DNA of 64,000 nt from Dugong dugon (lineage: Eukaryota; Chordata; Mammalia; Sirenia; Dugongidae), in NCBI GenBank assembly GCA_030035585.1, contig CM057464.1, forward strand, positions 74,074,919 through 74,138,918. The letters are read 5' to 3'. A program made the position numbers and the translations under genes. The notes beneath the pieces are model-generated. The model was not told the DNA's origin, ran no database searches, and saw only the letters and a program-made list of their open reading frames with translations. This document shows, piece by piece, positions 35,386-46,589 of the stretch (the stretch's first letter is position 1; each line of letters opens with the position of its first letter).

Positions 35386-35804
35386 CAAAGTTGGAGGAGG
35401 TCAGAAGCCCCTGTCATGCCATTTTTACACCAAGAATGGGGAGAGAAAGGAGGGTTGGTTGTATATACAGAGTGAAAGGAGAAGGTCATTAAAAATTACA
35501 CAGAACTATGGAATGACTTTAAAGATTCTGAAGAACCTTGTTTCAGAAATAAGAGTGCTTCATTCAGGTTCTTCTACCTCAGGTTGTAAACGCTGGATCT
35601 CAAGGTGAACTAAAGGAGAAATGTGAGGTACATCATCCTAAGCATTTGTAACCAACTGCAGTTTATTTTCTTATACTGGTATATTAATACAGAACTTGAC
35701 TAATATGTTAAAAGAAAAATGTTATCTTAAAATGTTATCTTAAAATGAGTACAAAATTTGTTTCTTCTTATAACTGAAGTTCCTACCAGTCAATACACTG
35801 ACAT
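35386..35804. other. No feature seen
   Basis: Non-coding. Confidence 0.4.
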
Positions 35805-36020
35805 GATGTAGTGGAAGAAATATTGGCTTTAGAACCTGAGATGTAGGTTCACACCTAATGCCTTGATCTACTAGATATGTGGCCTGGAATGAGTTTTATT
35901 AACTCTATGAACCTCCTTTTCCTCATATCCAAAGTGAGAATAACAGGATCTACTTTAGAGAATTGTTTAAGTGTTCAGAAATGACATAAAGCCTTTAGCA
36001 AAGTCCCTGGAATAACTTCA
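35805..36020 (+). repeat. MIR relic
   Basis: MIR order in sense: 'ttggctttagaacctgagat', 'ctactagatatgtggcctgg', 'gaacctccttttcctcatat', 'agaattgtttaagtg'. Confidence 0.75.
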
Positions 36021-36381
36021 CTGTCTGATAAAGGGTAGCTGACTTTATTATAATAATTATTATTATATCCTTTCCCAAACACCTATTAATAAAACTCTAC
36101 TAACAGTTATGTAGTATTTTGTATCTCATATATTCCTTCATTTATGCCATGTAATAAACCAGTGACAAATCTAGAGCAGGTATGGTAAAATAATACTACC
36201 ATCAGTAAATAATACTTGTTGGATTAAACACACGAATGACATTTTATTTAATAAGCTACATCTTTCCCATCAAAAGGTCAACATCTGCATACATTCTACA
36301 AATACCAAGCAGATTTAACAGATCTGGCTCTTTAGTACATTTCATTAAAAACTTTACTTTGTCTTCTAGAGCTGCCCAAGA
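36021..36381. other. No feature seen
   Basis: AT-rich. It ends with a pyrimidine-AG just before the RTE 5' truncation point, probably coincidental. Confidence 0.4.
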
Positions 36382-38105
36382 AATGTGCAAAGACCTGGAG
36401 TTAGAAAGCCAAAAGGAAAGAACACAATAAGCATTTCTCAAGCTGAAAGAACTAAAGAAAAAATTCAAGCCTTAAGTTGCAATACTGAAGGATTCTAAGG
36501 ACAAAATACTGAACAATGCAGGAAGCATCAAACGAAGATGGAAGGAATACACAGAGTTCCTGTACCAAAAAGAATTTGTCGATGTTCAAACATTTTAGGA
36601 GGTAGCATATGATCAAGAACCAACGTTAATGAAGAAAGATGTCCAAGCTGCACTGAGGGCGCTGGCAAAAAACAAGGCTCCAGGAATTGACAGAATATCA
36701 ATTGAAATGTTTCAACAAATGGATGTAACACTGGAAGCGCTCACTCATATATGCCAAGAAATTTGAAAGACAGCTACCTGGCCAGACGACTAAAAGAGAT
36801 CCATATTTGTGCCCATTCCAAAGAAAAGTGATCCAACTGAATGCAGAAATTATCAAACAATATCATTAATATCACACACAAGTAGAATTTTGCTGAAGAT
36901 AATTCAAAAATGGTTGCAGCAGTATATTGACAGGGAACTGCCAGACATTCAAGCCAGATTCAGAAGAGGACGTGGAACAAGGGATATCGTTGCTGATGTC
37001 AGATACATCTTGGCTGAAAGCAGAGAATACCAGAAAGATGTTTACCTGTGTTTTACTGACTACGCAAAGGAATTCATAATAAATTATGGATAATATTGCA
37101 AAGAATGGGAATTCCGTAACACTTAACTATGCTCATGAGGAACCTGTACATAGACCAAGAAGCAGTCATCGAACAGAACAAGGGGATACTGCGTGGTTTA
37201 AAATCCGAAAAGGTGTGTGTTATATCTTTTTATAATACTTATTCAACCTGTATGCTGAGCAAATAATCCAAGAAGCTAGATTATATGAAGACAAACATGG
37301 TATCAGGATTGGAGGAACACTCATTAACAATCTGTGATATGCAGATAACACAATCTTGCTTGATGAAAGTGAAGAGGACCTAAAGCACTTACTGATGAAG
37401 ATCAAAGACTACAGTCTTCAGTATGGATTACACCTTAATATAAAGAAAACAAAAATCCTCACAACGGGATCAGTGAACAACATCATGATAGATGGAGAAA
37501 ATATTGAAGTTGTCAAGGATTTCATCTTACTTGGATCCACAATCCACCATGGAAGCAGTAGTCAAGAAATTAACCCACATACTGCATTGGGCAAATCTGC
37601 TGCAAAAGATGTCTTTAAAGTGTTAAAAGAGCAAAGATGTCGTTTTGACCCAAGCCATGGTATTTTCAATCGTCTCATATGTGTGTGAAAGCTGGACAAT
37701 GAATAACAAAGACTAAAGAAGAATTGATGCTTTGATGCCTTTGAATTATGGTGTTGGCGAAGAATATTGAATATACCATGGACTGCCAGAAGAATGAACA
37801 GATCAGTGTTGGAAGAAGTACAGCCAGAATGCTCATTACAAGCAAGGATGGCGGGACTTCGTCTCATGTACATTGGACATGTTATCAGGAGGGACCTGTC
37901 CCCGGAGAAAGACGTCATGCTTGGTAAAGTAGCAGGGTCAGTGAAGAAGAGGAAGACCCTCAATGAGATGAACTAACACTGTGGCTGCAACAACGCACAG
38001 AAACATAGCAATGATTGTGAGGATGGTGCAGGACCAGGCAGTGTTTCGTTCTGTTGATAGGGCTGCTATGAGTTGGAACCAATTTGATGGCACCCAACAG
38101 CACTA
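36382..38105 (+). mobile_element. RTE (BovB-like) LINE, 5' truncated
   Basis: The sequence begins inside the coding region ('atgtgcaaagacctggagtt') and follows the RTE at 48061-58362 to its 3' end ('gctatgagttggaacc', 'cacccaacagc'). Coding pieces are at 36809-37093 (RT fingers/palm, 'SRILLKIIQKWLQQYIDREL', motif A 'CFTDYAKEF'), 37356-37688 and 37767-37976. The catalytic YADD is YADN at 37338-37349 and is preceded by a stop. It is an inactive, 5'-truncated copy about 1.7 kb long. Confidence 0.93.
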
Positions 38106-40092
38106 AGTATCTATGCAAGCATATTTTCCATCCCCTCTAGCTCAAGTTTTCCTTTCAATATTTTCTAGAGCATACATTCAGCAGAATTATATTAAATATT
38201 AAAATCCTGTCATATGGGAATGGGGACTAAGTGATAGCAGACATTCATGAGTGAAACCCTGAATAACTACATCTGTTTCTCCACAGGTCTTGCAAATGTC
38301 TTTTAAACACAGCTCTAAAAACTAGGCAAACAGAGCCGCAAATTACCCTCAGCTTTTCTGTTTGACCAGGTTCACAGCTTTCTGTAAAATGCAAGGCTTG
38401 AACAGTTCCATAACATTTGAAAAATCAGGGAATTCTTGGCCCTTAAGTTAAAATTCTCAAAAAGTAGAAATTGTGTCTAACTAAAATAAGATCCATATTT
38501 TGACTTAAACATTAGCCTATGATCAGCTTCTATTTCACAGTGAAATAAATACAGATTGAATAAAGAATTTAAAAAGTGAATGCCAGACTCTGTACACCCA
38601 GTGTGTTACAGATGTATGAAAGTGGTGGCAGAGAGCCACTCTACTTCCTTCAAGATCCAAAAACATTTGGAAGGAAAACCCAGAAGGAAAGACATTTGAC
38701 AGACAAGCTCTCTTTGGGGTTTCCTGCCTCCTTGTTTCCCAAACTTCCCAGACCCCACTGCTTATTAATCAAGTTCACCAAAAAGACTTTATAAATGCTG
38801 ATTTCATAGAGTGAAACGTATAGTAAAGGCATTTTTATGTAGCTGAAGTTTCCTGCATCTGCATTTCCCTGTTTCACAAATCCAAGGAAGCGTGACTTGG
38901 AAAGTTAAAAGCACAAGTTACCATTTGATGCACTTATTTATTATCAGCGGGAGACTCGGCCCAAATGCTGAATCCAAATCCTCAGACCATAGTTTAGACA
39001 CTGCAGTGGAGAAGCTGTATAACCCTGCGGGTATCGTTACACCCTTCAGTGTTTCTACTCTTTCTTCTATGAAACGGAGTCATGTGAAGATGCGTATCGT
39101 ACACCGTGTGAACTTACTCAATAGAAACACAGATACAGAAAATGAATGAAAAAATAGATTCTACTGTCTTTGACTTTTGCAAGAGTAGCCAAGAAAGAAA
39201 GAAAAAAGAAAACAGGTTTTCAAACTTCTTAAAAATAGCACCAGGATTTAAAAATAGAGAGTATAGACAATTATGAAGAAACAGTAAGAGCTAAAATGAC
39301 TAAGTCTGGTATTTATAAAATAATATATTCTGACATAATCAACACATATTTTTTTGCCAGTAGGAAAAGCTTTTAATTAATGTAAAAGCACCTGAAGTTC
39401 ATACTGTGGATGTTTACTATATTTAATATATACAAATATTTAATTATATAAATATTTATTGAGGATCAAAGTACTCAGGTCCTTTGGATAACAGAAAGGT
39501 AAATAAAGTATAGCTGCATCCATTGAGAAGACCTCAATCTCACAGTGCACATATTATAAATTACATTTCAATCTATTCGATCATACTTGGTAGGGATCTC
39601 TGTTTCAATGCAGAAAACCAAGATAGGTCCACTAAGCACTACTCAAGAAGTAGGGTGGGGTGGGTAAGAAGCAAAGGGTATAAGAGAAACACAGTTTTGA
39701 CATTTGTAAAAAGTGAGCATCCACTCTCAAATCAAATTTGAAAAATTAAGAATGCAATCATAAAGATTATAGGGCTTTTAAATCAATGTGTTTTGTTTCC
39801 AGCAAGATAGATAGAGATATAAAATAACATGTATACACTCTCACACATATGTAACTAAATTAATAACTCTATGATTCCACTGTATTAATTCTGTCCATAA
39901 ATCTTCATCCATATTGTTATTCTGACCAGGAACGCCTTCAATCTATCCAAATCCCACCTGACCCTCAAATCTACCTCCACTACAAAAACTACAACTGTCA
40001 TCATTAACTCCCCCTGTGCTGAATTAGAACACATGTGCAGACCTGTTTTTTAACTGAATTACATACATTAGGGCTTTCTCCCTGACTATTCA
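38106..40092. other. No gene recognised
   Basis: Non-coding, AT-rich, unique-looking sequence. Small frames at 38576-38794, 38892-39149 and 39523-39741 lack support. Confidence 0.45.
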
Positions 40093-40222
40093 GAGCCCTG
40101 GTGGCACAGTGGTTAAGAGCTTGGCTGCTAATAAAAAGGTCGGCAGTTCAAATCCACCAGCCACTCCTTAGGAACCCTATGGGGCAGTACTATTCAACGG
40201 CAACAGGTTTGGATTTTTTTTT
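40093..40222 (+). mobile_element. AfroSINE with 3' internal deletion
   Basis: Normal head 'gagccctggtggcacagtgg' and B-box-like 'ggcagttcaaatccacc'. It then passes from 'ggggcagtactatt' directly to 'caacggcaacaggtttgg', missing about 35 bp of the usual body. Confidence 0.92.
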
Positions 40223-42404
40223 GGAAACTTCTATGTACATACAACCATATTAGCATGATTCTGATCACAGTGTAGATGCCAAGTATATAGACAGATAAGG
40301 GTGCTAAAGAGGCCAGTGGATTGAGATTAGTCAGTGCTTACGAGCACTATGCTGTGCTGCCTGATCAATAGCTTCTTTGCCAGTGGCAATGATTGTTAAT
40401 GGGATGGATAATGGTTTAGAACTATTTTAATCACAGACTGGAATCTACTAATGATATAATTTTTCACTCATATTTTATTTTCAGTTTCTTGTTTTTGAAC
40501 ATTCACAGTTGTGATGAACAAATGATATGACGACCAAAAAGAGCAAAGTACTTCATCAAGATCAGATGAAGAGTGATCCAAATAAACACCACAATGGAGA
40601 AACCAGCTTTCAGAGGAACACAGCAGTGAAGAATGAATATTGGATCTTGCATTGTGCCTTTAGAACAGAAGTTCTAGGGATTCTATTTCCCGTAACACTT
40701 GGTCCTTCCTCCCCCAGCCTGGTCTTCATCATCTGCAAGTATCAGTCTGGAACACCAGACAACAATTCTTCCTCAGAATAGCTGAGGGGAGGAAATCATC
40801 AGCTCCCTCAATCCAAAGCGTGTTTGGTACTCACAGCTCTGGTCCATTCATCACTGCCTAGAAAGAATAGCTTTTGTTTATATATTATATTTTTCAGAGA
40901 GCTTTCCCATTCTTGTTATTATTTGCTTGTTATATACATTCTATGAAAAACAGATTTAAAATATAACCTCTATGAACCTGAATAATTTTTAAAATTGTTT
41001 ATCTTCTGGTAAAATCCTCTTTACATAAAGTCTGATTCCAAAAGAATGTTTTAGGAACCAGATCTGCTAATCGTTATTATTTATATAAGTAAATAAAATT
41101 AATATCAGCAAATAAATATTGTTAGATTCAGGAAAGTAATTAAAAAATGCTTCAGTGCTCATGGAGAAATAAATTCTGATTGCCCAGATAAATAAGTTTA
41201 CCCAGGCTTGAAAGGGAAGATGGCAAACTTTCAGTAATGGGAAAACTACTTCTGCTTGCTGAATGATTATGATTAGGCTTTACACTATAAAAATAATAAT
41301 AATGGCAATGTTCAGAAATGTGCTGGATGATCTCAAAAACGCATTCCCATGTAATTGTCTACAAAATCAAATATCCATAGGCACAGAAAGATAACCTCCA
41401 TAACAAAGGCAGCCAAGTACATAGGAAACAGAGAGCAAGTGCTGCTTAAAGGCATTCATATGTACATATTTCATAAGCATAATCCTGACCAGACAAAATA
41501 CTTCCATAAGTTAATTTAGCTCAACTGCACAGTCAATTTGCATCTCTTACCTAAACCAAAAATAGATCAGTGGGAGGAAATGGGACCCTGAAGATCTCTT
41601 TCACTCCTAAGGCTTCAAGCAGGCTGGACAATCACTTTCAAATCAGAATTTTTGTTAAAATAATATTCTCCAAATACATGATTTTGCTTTATCTCTTTTA
41701 AAGACCATCTGTTACATGAAGGTGACCCAAAATGTTTTTGGTCTGCACAGTCTAGAGCCTTTGTTGATTAGGGGAAACAAGAAACAAAAAAATGAAAGCT
41801 AAGCTTGGAGGGGGGCGGTGGATAGACAAAGAGAAAAGAAAAGGGTCAGGGAAAGTTACAGCACAAACTGAATAAGCATAAAGGAAGCCAGAAGACTTGG
41901 AGGAGCTCAGAGCTGATGAAAAAAACAAGAACAGTGGATGGGGGGAGGGAAGGATGTGAAAGCCAGCTGGAATCAGAGAAAGCAAGGAAAACAGGAGCCA
42001 ACAGAAATCCAAGGACAGAAAGTATTGGAGATTGAAGCGAACAGGAAATTTATTGGAAACCAAGTTTGTTTTTCCTTCTGTATCCAACGCAATTCTATTC
42101 CAGGCAGAACTCTAGTCTCAACCTCAAAGAAGACAGAAGAAAAACTGAAACTCATAGGAGTCTTTCATGGGCTACAGCCAGCCAGGAGGTCTGGGAAGAC
42201 ACAGGAAACATGATATGACAGCAGATCCTCTGACAGCAGATAAACGGATGGAGAGGTGGCAGCGTCACCAGCACAATGTTTTCCAAAATTAAGTGAAGTA
42301 AAAGCAAAAATATTTGGGCTCCTATTTGGTGCTCCTGATCAGAACTTCCAGTACATTTTATAAACACCTCACTAGAAATGTTTGAGAAACACTGGTAGAG
42401 TGGT
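40223..42404. other. No gene confirmed
   Basis: Mostly unique DNA. A plus frame at 40527-40781 (84 aa) has a hydrophobic stretch and an acceptor-like 'gaacattcacag' upstream, but I recognise no protein. Antisense/sense frames at 41752-42213 are mutual shadows over purine-rich DNA. Confidence 0.4.
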
Positions 42405-42610
42405 GAAAATTACAGGCTCTGGAACTAGAATTGCCTGACTTCAAATCCTAGATCTGCTATTCACTAGCTCTTGACTATGAGCAAGTCATTTAACCTTTCT
42501 GTATCCCAGTTACTTAATCTGTAAAATGAATTGCTGTGAGAATTAAATGACTTTTTATATGTAAATCAGTTAGCCAGTACCTGGTACATGTTGAGAACTC
42601 AATGAAGGTA
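42405..42610 (+). repeat. MIR
   Basis: Clear sense order: 'acaggctctggaactagaat', 'gatctgctattcactagctc', 'gagcaagtcatttaaccttt', 'ctgtaaaatgaattg', 'ctcaatgaagg'. Confidence 0.88.
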
Positions 42611-44179
42611 GACATATAGCTATAAAAGTTCTTTGAATAGGGAACTTATACAAGATTACATATTTTTAATTGATTAAAAAATAAAAGATAAAAAAGATAT
42701 AAGATGGCTACGTCTCTTAAAAATCACCAGGGAGCATACTTCCCACTAACACAGAGACGAGGTCACAGTCCCCAGGGATTCTGCCCTTGGCTTCAGCATG
42801 CACAAGCCAAGCGTTGCACTCACTAGAAACCAACTTGTGAACAGCCTAGACATAAAGCTTTTTTTTTTTTAAAGCACATACAGTGAATCCAAATTAAAGG
42901 TGACCCAAACTCCAGAGTCCTTATGCTTGAGAAATGAAGACTCTTCTGAGATGCAATCAATCCAGGATTTGGCTCATCCTGAGATACCCAAAGAGACCCT
43001 ACCACAAAACTGTTGAGACTCATTTGATTGGTAACCCACCTTACTTCACAATCCTTTTCTCTTTAATCATTTCCCATGATATTATTCCCAACAATCATCT
43101 ACCCCTCTGTGCCAGCATCCCAAATAGTCCCAAATAGTTCTCCATCTCTCACATTATGCTAAGCCTCAAGTCCTTCTATTTTTCCCTCTGGAAACTCAGT
43201 TCTATAGTCAACAAGCTCCACCACATTTTCAATCTCTTTACTGAATATTCCCATTATCTCTTGGCCTTACCTGGGCCAAGTGTGGATTACCCTTAAGAAA
43301 GACAACTTACCTCTAACTCTCTTACGTAGATTTCTTGGTCTCCTACACCTCGCTTAGCAACTGGAGGTGTGTATGGTATCTTTAGTTTCCATTACTTCTT
43401 GAAGACTGTTACTTCTTTTTACTTGTATAAAAACCTCTCCTCCTCTGAGTTCCCTGTCATTTGATCATACTGTCCTTTATCCCTGCTTGACAACTTCTAT
43501 ATACCAATGCCATCACCATCATTCCCTTCACCCCAAATCCTGACACCATTCTGCAGTACATTCAATATCCTGGTGGACCTTCCATCCAATATCTTTGCCT
43601 CCCTATTCATTCACTTGGTTTTCAGTGAAATCCACTAGAATTTTAATCCATTCCAGCCATTAATTCACATGGTTATATATAGAGCTTGTTGTTGTAGATG
43701 ACTCTAAACTCAAATATTCACACTTTCAACTTTCTTAGTTAGTTGAGTCCAAAATTAAATCTTTGGTTTCATCAATATTACAAGTCTTTGAAACTCTTTA
43801 TATTTACCTCATCTGTTCACATCATGGTCCTGAGAATGGCAATTTTCCATGCTATCTGAGAAACCATGGTGTAACAGACTTTTTCTAGGTGAATGAGTTC
43901 ATTCTTTGGCATACATCTTTTGCTTCAAACAATAGCACTGACAGATTTAAATATGAAATAAGAATTTCAAAAAGATATAATCAGCCTTAAAGGTAAAACA
44001 TATAGAGTGGTAACTGAGACTGATAGATATGGTAGAAAACGGTATAAATATATCAATAGCCACATGAAACACAGTTAAAATTAAATTCACATAATAAGGA
44101 TGGAGACTAGTTAGATGAATAGCTTATAAGACAAACATTTAAAGTAAAACAACAGAAAAATGGACATGTATAGTCTTAA
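42611..44179. other. No gene recognised; possibly degraded LINE
   Basis: Non-coding. 43140-43870 is pyrimidine-rich with a look of old LINE 3' sequence, not assignable by eye. Confidence 0.35.
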
Positions 44180-44610
44180 AAACATTTATTTTTTTAAAAA
44201 AGGATGAAAAATAAATGAGTTAAATAGTCAACTCAAGAAAATCAAAATAGCAATTAAAAAAATCAGAGAAATAGAAGGATATTTTTATCAAAAGTAGAAA
44301 TCAATTGGTAGCAAATCACACACATGCACACATAGATTCAAATATACACACACAAACAAGGGATAAATAAACCTACCAAAATTTTTTTTATAAACTGATA
44401 AAATACATAAGGCTTCTAGAAAAGCTTACCAAGATCTAAAGATAGGAAAACAGAGAGAGAGAGAGAAAGCCAGAAATGAGAGGAAAAGCAAAAGGTAAGA
44501 TTAGAAAGAAAAAAATGATGACACAAAAATACTTTTACCAACTTTATACCCACAAAATGGAAAGATATGAAAGATATGAAATAAACTTACGTCAAGAGAG
44601 ATATAATATC
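44180..44610 (+). repeat. Possible old L1M-type ORF2 relic
   Basis: A-rich sequence with 'agaaatcaattggtagcaaa', 'taaacctaccaaa' and 'tctagaaaagcttaccaaga', in the order expected of the segment before the L1 RT domain. It is strongly degraded. Confidence 0.35.
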
Positions 44611-44774
44611 ATAAAGGAACTATTCATTTAATCATTCATTAATTCATTCATTAATTCAAGTTTTACTGAACATCTACTAAGTCACACATAAAGAGTGTAA
44701 TCTAAAGTCAGATACTGAAATTGGGCAAATATTACTTTTCACATTGTTTAAAAATATCTTAATTATTGTATTTG

Positions 44775-44905
44775 TATGCAAAAAAACACGTGTCTTCTAC
44801 CTTTGCCAACCGCATCCTCCTCCAGCAAAGAACTTTCATAAGTGCACTATGCTAACATTTTTACATTGCTGTAAACCATCAGAATAGTCTGACTTTGCAT
44901 AAAAT
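44775..44905 (+). repeat. Palindrome-related repeat, second copy
   Basis: 'cgtgtcttctacctttgcca', 'ttcataagtgcactatgcta' and 'acattgctgtaaa' align in order with the left arm and centre of the element at 4570-4775. The right arm is missing or decayed. Confidence 0.65.
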
Positions 44906-45099
44906 AATACTATTTTTAATGAAACAGTCAAATATTTTCATTCCTTCTTTGAACTTTAATTATTCTTCTAAACATTTTGCATATTTCTTAGAATGTAACC
45001 ACATCAAAAATTTTTGCAATATGGTAGGTGAGTATATTTTTGAAATTTTAAATTAAATCACAAAATTTGTATTTTCATATTCCAAATTCCCTATTGAAC

Positions 45100-46440
45100 T
45101 GTTTATTTTCCAACAATGGCAGACAAGCTTGCACAGAACAAACTTCTCACTGAAAACAGCTAAAGAAGCTGGATAAAATATTAACAAAAAAATACTTGGT
45201 TGACAGCCTTAGAGATCTGAAATAGTAATGAGAACTTCAGGGGCCAATACAGATGAATAGCATAAAGTGGTGGGCCCAACAGTCAGCATCACTTTTCTTC
45301 TTGATACATTTGCCAATTCCATACTAGTATCTGAGAGGCTGGGGAGGAAAAATTTTTTAGTTCAGGTCACAAGAAGCAGAAAAGACCCTGATAAACACCT
45401 AGGCCTTTAGTTAGGACCCCTGAAGGGTTATAAACTAAAAGTAAGTAAGGATGAAGGGAAAAGACAAGCTCTCACAACTAAAGTAGGCTCAGCTTCAAAG
45501 TAGCAAAGCCCCCGACTGGCTTAAGGTAAGCCATCCCTACACTTAATGCCAGCCACAAGCAAAAATAAATCCTTTCTGGAGAAGAATATTATCATTCTTA
45601 GCCTCAAAATACAGCTAAAATTTTTCTTATACCAGATGTCCAGCACACAGTCAAAAATTATTAGGCATACCAGATGAGAAGATACATGACCCACTGGAGA
45701 TCTGCATACTGGAGTTAGCAGACATAAAATTTAAAGTAACTTTGGTAAATATAATGAAACTCTAACAAATATTCAAGAAACGTATAACAAGATGGAGAAT
45801 TTTGGCAAAGAACAAAAAACTATAAAAAATAACCACAAAGAAAGTTTTATCCCCCAAATAAACCAAACCACCAAACCCATTGCCATTGAGTTGATTCTAA
45901 CTCCTAGTGACCGTATAGGACACAGTAGAACTGCCCCATAGGGTTTCCAAGAAGTGGCTGGAGGATTCAAACTGCCAACCTTTGGGTTAGCAGCCAAGCT
46001 CTTAACCACTGTGCCACCAGGGCCCCAAAATATAGTCATCAAAATTAAGATATTAAATAAGAATAACTGAAAATTAGAAAAAGCTGAAGAGAGAATTAAT
46101 AAAATGGAAGTAGGTGAAAAGAAAATGTGCAGTCAGACTATGGAGAGAGAAAAAAAGCATGGAAAATAAAGGAAAAACTATAAGAAATAAGTGAGACACA
46201 GGAAAAGGTCTAAGATTCTTAAAACTGTACAACTGTACTGGATAAGATAGGGACTAAAGCAATACTTGAAGAAAAAATGTTTGAATGTTTTCCAAAACCA
46301 ATGAAAGCCAACAAACATCAAGCCATAGATGCAAGAAGTGCTATGAACTATAGCCAAAAAAATAAAAAGAAAGCTACACCTACACACATCACAAAACCAA
46401 AGACAAAGGAAGATCTTTAAAGGAGTCAAAGAATAGAAGA
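45100..46440 (+). repeat. Old L1M/HAL1-like relic, interrupted by a SINE
   Basis: 'aagaagctggataaaatatt', 'taccagatgtccagcacaca', 'actggagttagcagacataa', then A-rich coding-like sequence ('gaattaataaaatggaag') resembles the 5' part and ORF1 of old L1M or HAL1 elements. An AfroSINE at 45859-46025 splits it, so it predates that SINE. No open frame remains. Confidence 0.55.
45859..46025 (-). mobile_element. AfroSINE
   Basis: Reverse complement of the complete short form: 'aaacccattgccattgagtt', 'cacagtagaactgccccata', 'gcagccaagctcttaaccac', 'gtgccaccagggcccc'. Confidence 0.96.
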
Positions 46441-46589
46441 TATGTTATCATCCAAGGACCAAAAATAAGACTAATGCCTTATTTCATTGTTTCCTGGCTT
46501 CTACTGTATCTGTTGAGAAATCTGCCATTTTGTACTTTTGTTATATACTTAATTCTACAAACAAAATACGTATGTGTAGTCAATAGTCC
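46441..46589. other. Short spacer
   Basis: No feature. Confidence 0.35.

Noticed and set aside
36360-36390. Splice acceptor and exon start
   Set aside because: The sequence after the pyrimidine-AG is RTE coding DNA at its 5' truncation point. Coincidence is more likely.
42355-42395. hAT element end ('tgagaaacactgg')
   Set aside because: Only one terminus-like word, with no partner.
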